Assembly: GCA_964643295.1 (NCBI GenBank)
Contig: CAZXSN010000012.1
Span: forward strand, 1 to 59,393
Source of the DNA: Merdiplasma sp964643295
GTDB lineage: Bacteria > Bacillota > Clostridia > Lachnospirales > Lachnospiraceae
Length of the DNA stretch: 59,393 nt
Direction of reading: 5' to 3'
The translations under genes were made by a program, and so were the position numbers. Below are positions 36,369 to 43,211 of this stretch, in pieces; the stretch's first letter is position 1; every line of letters begins with the position of its first letter. Below the pieces are notes generated by a model, which saw only the letters and a program-made list of their open reading frames with translations, searched no databases and was not told the origin of the DNA.

Positions 36369-38538
36369 TCGCGTTCCCTCCTTTCAGGGCTCCCGCGATC
36401 TCCGCCTCGGAAAGCTGCCCTCTGGCGATCTCCAGATACGTCTGGCAGCTCTCAAGCAGTTCCCTGTGCGTCCCTTTCCCGACAATGCGTCCGTCCTCCA
36501 TTACCAGGATCTGATCGGCATGCAGGATCGTGGAAACACGCTGGGCCACGATCAGCACCGTCGCGTCCCGCACCTCTCGCGAAAGCGCGGCTCGCAAAGC
36601 GGCATCCGTCTTGTAATCCAGCGCGGAGAACGTATCATCAAAGAGGAAGATCTGCGGATGTTTGGCGATCGCCCTGGCGATGGAAAGCCGCTGTCTCTGT
36701 CCGCCCGAAACGTTGGAACCGTTCTGCGCGATAGGAGACTGGAACCCCTCTTCCTTGGCCTCGATAAACTCCGTGGCCTGGGCGATGGCGGCGGCCTTTT
36801 TCATATCCTCATCGGTCACCTCATCACCTGCGTATTTTAGATTGCTCTCCACGGTTCCGGAAAACAGAATCCCTTTCTGGGGTACATAGCCAATGCAGTC
36901 CCGCAGCTTCTTCTGGCTTAGCTGCCTGATATCGATTCCGTCCAGCGTAATGCTGCCCTCTGAAACATCATAAAAACGCGTAATCAGATGCAGCAGCGTG
37001 GACTTGCCGCAGCCCGTGGAACCGATGATCGCTGTCGTTTTCCCCGGCTCCGCCGTAAAGGAAATGTGTTCCAGGACCGGTTCCTCCGCACCCGGATAGC
37101 GAAAGGAAACATCCGCGAAGTTTAGGACTCCGGCCGGTCTTTGAAGCTTTGCATCCATCGTCTGCGGCGCGTCTTTCAGGGAAATCTCCATCCCCAGAAC
37201 TTCCTCGACACGGTCCGCCGCGATGCCCGCCCTGGGCAGAAGAATGGAGACTACGGAAACCATCAAGAATCCCGTGATAATCACCATCGAATAAGTGACA
37301 AAGGCTGTCAGATCTCCCACCTGCACAGTCCCGGTATCCACCCCGTGTCCGCCTACCCAGACGATGAGAACCGATACGGCATTCATGATCAGCATCATCA
37401 CTGGCATCATGAGATTCATCGTGCGGTCCGTGAAAAGCTGGGTACTGAAAAGATCTTTGTTGGCCTTCGCAAAACGTTCCTCCTCATGCTTTTGCCGTTC
37501 GAAAGCGCGAATCGGCATCACGCCGGTTAAGAGTTCCCGCGAAACTAGGTTCAGGCGGTCAACAAGCTTCTGCATGATCAGAAACTTCGGATAGGCCACG
37601 AAAAACAGGATCGCAATGCAGACCGCCAGCGCGATCACCGCCAGCACAATCGTCCAGCTCATCGAAGATCCGGTCTGAATCACCTTGATCACACCGGCAA
37701 TCGCCAGAATCGGCGCATAGGCCACCATCCGAAGCAGGATCACGATCAGCATCTGCACCTGCTGAATGTCGTTCGTGCAGCGTGTGATCAGGGAGGCCGT
37801 CGAAAACTCCTCAATCTCCGCGCTCGTAAATTCCATCACTTTCTTAAAGAGCCGTTCCCTTAAGTTTCTGCTGATTCCGGCGGAAACTTTGGCCGCCAGA
37901 AAGCCGGTCACAATCGCCACCGCCGCCATCAGAAGCGCCACCAGAAGCATCTTCGTGCCGACCTTCCACAGATACGAGTTGCGGATGGCGTTCATATCCA
38001 TGCCGATGGCCTCATATTCCTGAGAGACATACTCCACCGCGATCTGATCCAGGAACTCTTCGTTCATCCCCTCCAGGGAAGAAAGCCGCTGCTGCATCTG
38101 CGATAAAAGCTGTTCTTTGGTCAACATACCCATGCTGACCGCGGACTGCACCTTCGAAAGGATTTCCTGTCCCTCTTCACTGCTTTCCATCTGAAAGATG
38201 ACACTCTCCGGCAGGCGAAGCAGACGGTTTAACTCCTCCCGCTCCTTGCTTTCCATCTCACGCAGGGTGCGAAGGCCTTCTTCGTTTTCTGCAAGATACG
38301 CATCCTGCAAAGTAAGCGTATCTTCCTCCGAAAGGAAAAGTGCCAGCATCTCAAGCCGCTCAGCCCGGATCGTATCCGGCACGGCATCCTCTATTCCATT
38401 TTGCTGGAGGCCCACATTCAGCAGGTCGCTCGTTAAGGACGGAATGGAAAGGTCGCACCAGGCCTGCACGATCAAAAGCAGGGTAATGGCCAGGACCGCG
38501 CCTTTCGCCTCCGCCATAAAACGAAAAATGTTTTTCAT
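36361..38538 (-). CDS. ABC exporter half-transporter, subunit 1 (YheI/BmrC-like) with large external loop
   Basis: This is a 725-residue half-transporter. Helix 1 (about 13-30) is followed by an acidic, helix-rich insertion (about 44-190) before helix 2 (193-215), so an extracytoplasmic domain of about 145 residues is predicted. The nucleotide-binding domain has Walker A GSTGCGKST and signature NVSGGQRQR. Walker B is FLFDDTFSALD: the catalytic Glu is replaced by Asp, as in degenerate sites of heterodimeric exporters. The ATG at 38538 has GGAGGT six bases before it. It pairs with the overlapping downstream gene. The cytidylate kinase-like gene lies 45 bases upstream in the same operon. Confidence 0.92.
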   Translation of the reverse strand: MKNIFRFMAEAKGAVLAITLLLIVQAWCDLSIPSLTSDLLNVGLQQNGIEDAVPDTIRAERLEMLALFLSEEDTLTLQDAYLAENEEGLRTLREMESKEREELNRLLRLPESVIFQMESSEEGQEILSKVQSAVSMGMLTKEQLLSQMQQRLSSLEGMNEEFLDQIAVEYVSQEYEAIGMDMNAIRNSYLWKVGTKMLLVALLMAAVAIVTGFLAAKVSAGISRNLRERLFKKVMEFTSAEIEEFSTASLITRCTNDIQQVQMLIVILLRMVAYAPILAIAGVIKVIQTGSSMSWTIVLAVIALAVCIAILFFVAYPKFLIMQKLVDRLNLVSRELLTGVMPIRAFERQKHEEERFAKANKDLFSTQLFTDRTMNLMMPVMMLIMNAVSVLIVWVGGHGVDTGTVQVGDLTAFVTYSMVIITGFLMVSVVSILLPRAGIAADRVEEVLGMEISLKDAPQTMDAKLQRPAGVLNFADVSFRYPGAEEPVLEHISFTAEPGKTTAIIGSTGCGKSTLLHLITRFYDVSEGSITLDGIDIRQLSQKKLRDCIGYVPQKGILFSGTVESNLKYAGDEVTDEDMKKAAAIAQATEFIEAKEEGFQSPIAQNGSNVSGGQRQRLSIARAIAKHPQIFLFDDTFSALDYKTDAALRAALSREVRDATVLIVAQRVSTILHADQILVMEDGRIVGKGTHRELLESCQTYLEIARGQLSEAEIAGALKGGNANG

Positions 38539-38583
38539 GATGTACCTCCAAACCCGGGCAGCCAAAAAACTGCCAGCTGCCGG

Positions 38584-39183
38584 TTATTCGCTCATTGCCT
38601 CCTCAATGATCTTCGCGCAGCGCTCAATTCCTAAGCGCGAACTGTCCAGTATCAGATGGTAGTTGGACAGATCCGTCCAGTTCTTCCCGGTGTTCGTCAT
38701 ATAGTAGCTGCTGCGCTTCCTGTCAAACTTCTTCACCACAACCTCCGCCTCATTGGCCGCCACTCCATACTTTTCTATGGCCCGTTCCCGGCGCCATTTC
38801 CGGTCCGCCTGCACAAACACCTTTAAAACATCCTTACGCTCTGTGAGGGCGTTTCCCGCGCACCTCCCGATGAAAACCGCGGGGCCTTCCAAGGCCAGAG
38901 AACGGATCACTTTCTGCTCCTCCAGGTAGATTCGTCCTTCGCTGGAAACCGGTTCGCTGCCGTCACTGATCTGTCCTAAAAGATAGAAAGAATACAGGAA
39001 ACTGTTCGTAGCCCGCTCCTCATACTGTTCGATCTCGGCGATATCGATCCCTAAATTCTTTGACACCTGCTGCAAAATCTCAATCCCGTAACAGGGGATT
39101 GAACGGCGCTCTGCCAGCTCCTGCCCGATCTGGGTTCCGCCGCTGCCGTATTCGCGTTCGATGGAAACATAATGATAGTTCAT
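38584..39183 (-). CDS. Cytidylate kinase-like family protein
   Basis: This 199-residue protein has the P-loop EREYGSGGTQIGQELA near its start and the domain layout of the cytidylate kinase-like family found in Firmicutes beside true Cmk. A VFIGRCAGN segment and a C-terminal NYHLILDSSRLG segment fit that family. Its substrate is not established; it may not be a CMP kinase. The ribosome binding site GGGAGAAG sits directly behind the T-run of a strong terminator, with no room for a promoter between. It is first in an operon with the ABC exporter pair. Confidence 0.85.
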   Translation of the reverse strand: MNYHYVSIEREYGSGGTQIGQELAERRSIPCYGIEILQQVSKNLGIDIAEIEQYEERATNSFLYSFYLLGQISDGSEPVSSEGRIYLEEQKVIRSLALEGPAVFIGRCAGNALTERKDVLKVFVQADRKWRRERAIEKYGVAANEAEVVVKKFDRKRSSYYMTNTGKNWTDLSNYHLILDSSRLGIERCAKIIEEAMSE

Positions 39184-39193
39184 ATTCTTCTCC

Positions 39194-39236
39194 CAAAAAA
39201 AGCAGCCAGGGCCGGTAACCCGGCCTTTCTGGCTGC
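39194..39236 (-). terminator. Strong terminator abutting the kinase-like gene, probable attenuator
   Basis: On the minus strand GCAGCCAG (39229-39236) pairs with CTGGCTGC (39202-39209), and an inner GGCCGG/CCGGCC pair extends the stem. Seven T follow (39195-39201), then at once the ribosome binding site of the next gene. With 12 bases from T-run to start codon, the downstream operon must be read through it. Confidence 0.8.
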
Positions 39237-39326
39237 CTGCTGCTTTTTCGTGTCCTGTTCTTTTGCGTCTTAGCCTTCGTCCTGTAAAACAGGGCTTCCT
39301 TTTCTTTGATGATTAAACCAGGAAAC

Positions 39327-39357
39327 AAGATCCTGTCTCAAAAAAGGATCTTGCCGT
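39327..39357 (-). repeat. Hairpin after rplY
   Basis: AAGATCCT and AGGATCTT pair perfectly around a T-rich ten-base loop, just past the rplY stop. The tail GTTTCC is a weak terminator. It forms the 5' part of the 176-base gap that ends in the strong terminator. Confidence 0.55.
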
Positions 39358-39359
39358 CT

Positions 39360-39962
39360 TTATGCTTCCTCGGCTCCGGCTTCCGCTTCCGTCTCTGCCT
39401 CCGCCGCCGCTACAGCCTGGCTGCGGTTGGCAATCACTGCCACCACAATGGCATCCGGATCATTCTTGATCTGGATATCCTTGTCAGACGCAATCGAAAG
39501 ATCTTTCACATGAATGACATCGCCGACCTTCAGGCCGTTCACATCCACGTCCACGTGATCCACAAGGGCCGCGGGAAGGGCCTTGTAGGAGATCTCAGAA
39601 AGTTCCATCTGAATGACGCCTTCGATTACCTTGTCATGGTTTACGATGATCACTTCCGCGACAGAGTGAACCATCTCATTGCTTACCAGCGCCTGGAAAT
39701 CAATCGTATCGATCTGTCTGGCCAGCGGATTGACATCGATATCCTTGATCAGCACATCGTAGCTTTGTCCGTCCACGATAAGCTCGATCTGGCTCCCTTT
39801 GTGATCGGTCTTAAGCAGCCTGTCCACGTCCTTCTTATTCATCTTGACCGGAATGGAATCCTTGATTTCCTTTCCGAACAGGTTGCCTACCACATATCCT
39901 TCTCTGCGAAGCTTCTTCGCCTTCACGCTTAAGTCTCTTTTTTCAGCTTTTAAAGTATCCAT
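39360..39962 (-). CDS. rplY: 50S ribosomal protein L25/TL5 (general stress protein CTC)
   Basis: This is a 200-residue L25 of the long CTC type. It binds 5S rRNA through the N-terminal beta-barrel (about 1-90); a C-terminal TL5-like domain follows (95-180). The last 20 residues are almost only Ala, Glu and Gly and vary between species. It is expressed from its own strong promoter. In Bacillus ctc is stress-inducible; here nothing but a sigma-A-type promoter was seen. The start ATG at 39962 is preceded by GAGAGGAAGAGG-like sequence. Confidence 0.93.
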   Translation of the reverse strand: MDTLKAEKRDLSVKAKKLRREGYVVGNLFGKEIKDSIPVKMNKKDVDRLLKTDHKGSQIELIVDGQSYDVLIKDIDVNPLARQIDTIDFQALVSNEMVHSVAEVIIVNHDKVIEGVIQMELSEISYKALPAALVDHVDVDVNGLKVGDVIHVKDLSIASDKDIQIKNDPDAIVVAVIANRSQAVAAAEAETEAEAGAEEA

Positions 39963-40084
39963 TTACCTCTTCCTCTCAAACTGATGTGCCCTGCCGCCTG
40001 CACACCAAAACGGTGTCTCTTCTTTTTGCGGACTGCGGCTGGGTGCCTGCCAAATGCTCCTTCACAAAACTGCGTTTTTGTGAC

Positions 40085-40120
40085 AGCTCTTAATATAATA
40101 CTTGTGTTTTGCTCTGTCAA
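40085..40120 (-). promoter_or_regulatory. Promoter of rplY
   Basis: Minus strand: TTGACA (40115-40120), 17 bases, TATATT (40092-40097). Predicted start near 40085, about 120 bases before rplY. A consensus-like site that suggests high expression. Confidence 0.8.
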
Positions 40121-40316
40121 GAGAGGAAAATCCCCAAAATATGCCTGTCAGAAAGCAGCCAGAATGCCTGCGGGAGAAGAAAGGGAGTATCGCCTTTGCC
40201 AGGAGAGCCTTTAAACAGCCGCAATTCACGTACCGTTTGGAAGAGGACGCGCTGTTTCACGGGAGAAACAGACGAAAGAAGGCCTTCGGATGTTCACAGA
40301 AAATTCACAGAAAAAG

Positions 40317-40343
40317 TTAGCACTCACCCTTGACAAGTGCTAA
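40317..40343 (+). promoter_or_regulatory. CIRCE element (HrcA operator)
   Basis: TTAGCACTC, nine bases, AAGTGCTAA: this matches the CIRCE consensus with one mismatch in the right arm. It covers the -35 box of the hsp20 promoter, which fits HrcA repression relieved by heat. hrcA is not in the window. Confidence 0.92.
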
Positions 40344-40365
40344 CAACTGTGTTATAGTACCTGTA
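40330..40365 (+). promoter_or_regulatory. hsp20 promoter within CIRCE
   Basis: TTGACA (40330-40335), 17 bases, TATAGT (40353-40358). The -35 box lies inside the operator, so repressor and polymerase cannot bind together. The leader is about 90 bases. Confidence 0.88.
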
Positions 40366-40453
40366 GAACAAAGGAAGGGAGAAGAAAAATCCCAAACATC
40401 CCCTGTTCCGAATAACAGATCACGGTCTAATCAATGAGGAAAAGGAGCGATGA

Positions 40454-40930
40454 ATGATGATGACCCCGAGTTTATTTGGTGAGAACCTGTTTGATGAGTT
40501 CATGGATGATATGTTTGATCTCCCGTCATTTGACGATGAGGAGATGAAAAAGGCTGAAAGGAAGCTGTACGGACGCCACGCCTCCAACATGATGAAAACC
40601 GATGTGCGTGACCATGAGGATCACTACGAGCTGGACATGGAACTCCCGGGATTTAAGAAAGAGGACCTGACGATCGAGCTCACGGACGGCTACTTAACCA
40701 TCAGCGCCACCAAGAAATTGGACAAGGAAGAGACGGAAAAGAAAACCGGAAAATTTGTCCGCCGGGAGCGTTACAGCGGCAGCATGAGCAGGGCGTTCTA
40801 TGTAGGCAAGGATATCAAGCAGGAGGATATCCACGCGAAATACGAGAACGGAGTTTTGAAACTGTCCGTTCCCAAGACCGAGGAGAAGAAGGCGGTCGAT
40901 ACGGCCAACTATATCTCCATCGAGGGATAA
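40454..40930 (+). CDS. Hsp20/alpha-crystallin small heat shock protein
   Basis: This is a 158-residue ATP-independent chaperone that holds unfolding proteins. The alpha-crystallin domain spans about 48-145, with ELPGFKKEDL near its start and the closing A-x-Y-x-NGVLKLSVPK motif. The N-terminal arm is short, starting MMMTPSLFGENLFDEF. AAAGGAG lies six bases before the ATG at 40454; two further in-frame ATGs follow directly. The gene is alone, between a CIRCE-controlled promoter and a terminator. In many Clostridia hsp18 is under CIRCE control as here. Confidence 0.95.
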   Translation: MMMTPSLFGENLFDEFMDDMFDLPSFDDEEMKKAERKLYGRHASNMMKTDVRDHEDHYELDMELPGFKKEDLTIELTDGYLTISATKKLDKEETEKKTGKFVRRERYSGSMSRAFYVGKDIKQEDIHAKYENGVLKLSVPKTEEKKAVDTANYISIEG

Positions 40931-40966
40931 TCTTTTCAGATACGCTGTGCCCTGAAAGGCTTGAAA

Positions 40967-40996
40967 GGCCGCCGGTATCCCGGCGGCCCTTTTTGT
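40967..40996 (+). terminator. Terminator of hsp20
   Basis: GGCCGCCGG and CCGGCGGCC (40967-40975, 40980-40988) form a perfect nine-base stem with loop TATC, followed by CTTTTTGTTTTG. It may also stop minus-strand transcription from the converging nitroreductase gene, though the T-run there is shorter. Confidence 0.88.
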
Positions 40997-41012
40997 TTTG
41001 TCTTCCTGCTTC

Positions 41013-41561
41013 TCAAAGAACCGTCACTTTTTCCATCAGCCGCTCATGCGGCGCGGAACTCATCGCCGGATGGCCGATGGCCGCCGCGACCGCGAACTCA
41101 TATCCTTCCGGCATCTTTACCAGCTTCTTAAAGTAGTCCGCGCGTTCCTGCGTAAAGGCATCCCTGCAGCCGCCAAGCACACAGCTTTTTAAGCCCATCG
41201 CTTCCGCAGCCAGCACAATGTTTTCGATGGCCGCACCGGCATCCACTAAGGAGCCTCCATCCTTTGTGGAGAGAAACACAACCACGGCGGCATTAAAGAA
41301 AATCTTCCGGCCGCGGCTTTCAATCAGCTGCTTGATTCTCTCATTATCCCCGGCCATGACACGGTCTACCAGATAGGTTTCGATCTCGTTTACGATTGCC
41401 TTATTCGTCACAAACGTAAAATGCCAGTTCTGCAGATTCGCTCCGCTGGGAGCCGCCAAACCGGCGTCAATCAGATTCTGCAGTTCTTCCTGCGTGAGTG
41501 GCTCATCCGTAAAACTGCGGATGGAACAGCGGTTTTTTATCATTTCCACGTAAGCATTCAT
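41013..41561 (-). CDS. Nitroreductase family protein
   Basis: This is a 182-residue nitroreductase-fold flavoprotein with RCSIRSFTDEPL at its N-terminus and PSGANLQNWHFTFV in the flavin-binding region. The MGLKSCVLGG segment and GYEFAVAAAIGHP near the C-terminus are typical of the clostridial subgroup. It is shorter and clearly different in sequence from the nitroreductase at 2.2-2.9 kb. AAGGGG lies before the ATG at 41561; an in-frame start 25 codons earlier is possible but lacks conserved content. It converges on hsp20. Confidence 0.88.
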   Translation of the reverse strand: MNAYVEMIKNRCSIRSFTDEPLTQEELQNLIDAGLAAPSGANLQNWHFTFVTNKAIVNEIETYLVDRVMAGDNERIKQLIESRGRKIFFNAAVVVFLSTKDGGSLVDAGAAIENIVLAAEAMGLKSCVLGGCRDAFTQERADYFKKLVKMPEGYEFAVAAAIGHPAMSSAPHERLMEKVTVL

Positions 41562-41854
41562 GCTGCACCCCTTCCTTTCCCTTCGCGCTCCGGCGCGTTT
41601 GAACCCGTACCCGGAAAGGTTACGTCCCTCCCGCAAAACAGATTCTCCTGACAGCCGAAGATACGTTTTTCCAGACGGTGAGTGTTGGGCAGGCTCATCT
41701 GATCCTGCTTTTGGATTTCAAAAAACGACCGCAGACTGCTTATCTTGCTTTTCAAGCGGCAGCCTGCGGATGAAACTTCTCTTGTGAATCCTTCCCTTTA
41801 GCCTTCCCTTTTTTGTATGCGGGCAAACGCTGCTTTATTCTCCCGGACGGAAGC

Positions 41855-42802
41855 TTACTCTGACCAGACCGGCTTGTAGGCGGCAAATTCCTTCTTCTTT
41901 TCCGCGAGGAATTCCTTGTTCTCCTCCAGTTTCGGCATGCACACCCGCATCATCTCTCCAATCTCGTTATGATGCTCATAAAGACCCGGGATCGTATTGC
42001 GGGCACGTTTCTTCTCCTCCTCCGTAAAGTTGACCGAAAGCTTGTCTCCCTCCAGAGAAATCGTTCCGTGAATGCCGCAGACCGGACAGGTAACCCTGTT
42101 CGTGCCGTTGACCATCAGCAGATTCAGGTGGCAGACCGGGCAGGTGCCTTCCTGGCCGAACCAGGTGGTCTCCTCATACGGAACCCCGATATTCTTCGCC
42201 AGGTTCTGTCCCATGGCAAACATATCGTTCATCATCGGCTCGTCCAAAAACGGGCTGCCCTTACGGCCCTGGTCATTGGCATTGATCTGGCCTACAACCT
42301 TCATGGCCTGTGAGCAGCTGAACAAATGCATCATCGGCAGTCCCATAACGGTCCAGTCTTCCGTATACGCGCCGCCCACAGCGACATAGCTGCAGTAACG
42401 ATCCTTGAAATACCGCTCATCCAACAGCGGACGTCCTTCCTCTTTGCGCTTCTTCTGCTCTTCCAGCATGGATGCCCGGTCATGGGCGGCTCCGAAGCGG
42501 TCGAGGAAATTCTTCAGCTGACCGGTAATCCCCACGGAATACACCGGCGCCGCGATGACGATGCCGTCCGCATCAAGCACCATCTCCTCCAGAGTCAGAT
42601 AATCGTCCTTCAGCACACATTTAATCTTTCCATCGGGAGCTTTCGAGCAGGCTCCGCAGCCGCGGCACTGTCCGATGTTCATGGTCACCGTGTTGATAAA
42701 CTGCACATCCGCGCCTTCTGCCTGTGCTCCTTTCAGCACCTGTTTACAGTAAATGTCGCTGCGCTCATTTTTGCGCCCCATCGAGATTCCTAATACCTTC
42801 AT
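41855..42802 (-). CDS. Flavodoxin/NADPH-dependent FMN reductase-like protein with zinc-ribbon tail
   Basis: This 315-residue protein has a flavodoxin-like N-terminal domain (KVLGISMGRKNERSD, then a GQCRGCGACS cysteine motif near 45-54 and the AAPVYSVGITGQLKNFLDR flavin segment). A second part (about 215-260) has two CPVC pairs, CPVCH and CPVCG, consistent with a rubredoxin-like or zinc-ribbon domain. The last 60 residues are charged helices. The fusion suggests electron transfer through a bound metal to FMN, or structural zinc; which one cannot be told. It stands alone, with an intergenic region full of structure upstream. Confidence 0.8.
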   Translation of the reverse strand: MKVLGISMGRKNERSDIYCKQVLKGAQAEGADVQFINTVTMNIGQCRGCGACSKAPDGKIKCVLKDDYLTLEEMVLDADGIVIAAPVYSVGITGQLKNFLDRFGAAHDRASMLEEQKKRKEEGRPLLDERYFKDRYCSYVAVGGAYTEDWTVMGLPMMHLFSCSQAMKVVGQINANDQGRKGSPFLDEPMMNDMFAMGQNLAKNIGVPYEETTWFGQEGTCPVCHLNLLMVNGTNRVTCPVCGIHGTISLEGDKLSVNFTEEEKKRARNTIPGLYEHHNEIGEMMRVCMPKLEENKEFLAEKKKEFAAYKPVWSE

Positions 42803-43074
42803 AAAATTCCTCCTGCCAAACGAAAAACTGTACTTCTCTGCGGCAAAAGCGCAGGCTGAAAGCGAAACCTGTCTTTAGCCCATATGAAATAAGGATACCA
42901 CGAAAGCGTAGGATCCGCCACCGGAGGAGCGTTTTTTTCCCTTCTTCAGTTGACCTTTTTCCCTTTCTGTCAAAGCACAAGGTCAAATAAGACGGCAGAT
43001 TTTGACTTAAGAAAAACAGCGCATGCACGAAGCCGTACATACGCTGGTTAAACTAAACCGAAACTTTGACACAC

Positions 43075-43197
43075 CCCCGATGCCAAAGGCATCGGGGATT
43101 CTATAAGAGAAGATTGCTCAGATAAGCCTACTTCTCTTAGGACCGGCCAAAAGTCCCCTGCAGGGCAGCGAACTGCCCTGATACTTATTTTTTCGTC
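43075..43197 (+). ncRNA. Three-hairpin structured element, possible small RNA or IS200/IS605-type end
   Basis: Three perfect stems follow one another: 43075-43084 with 43088-43097 (ten bases), 43104-43112 with 43131-43139 (nine bases), and 43161-43168 with 43173-43180 (eight bases, loop CGAA). A T-rich stretch follows at 43185-43193, so the plus strand would end like an intrinsic terminator. No ORF or promoter explains it. It lies 30 bases from the lon stop, so it could also be part of lon 3' processing on the minus strand, where the loop reads TTCG. Compact hairpins of this kind also occur at IS200/IS605 ends; no tnpA or tnpB is present. Confidence 0.4.
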
Positions 43198-43211
43198 AAA
43201 TGATAAAAGCT

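Noticed and set aside
39080..39328. Minus-strand frame running through the attenuator stem, candidate leader peptide
   Set aside because: It begins with TTG, has only a poor ribosome binding site and continues deep into the kinase-like gene. It could matter for attenuation, but the start is not supported.
43021..43211. Complete IS200/IS605 element
   Set aside because: Only hairpins are present. No tnpA or tnpB frame and no matching left end were found, so it is listed as a structured element only.
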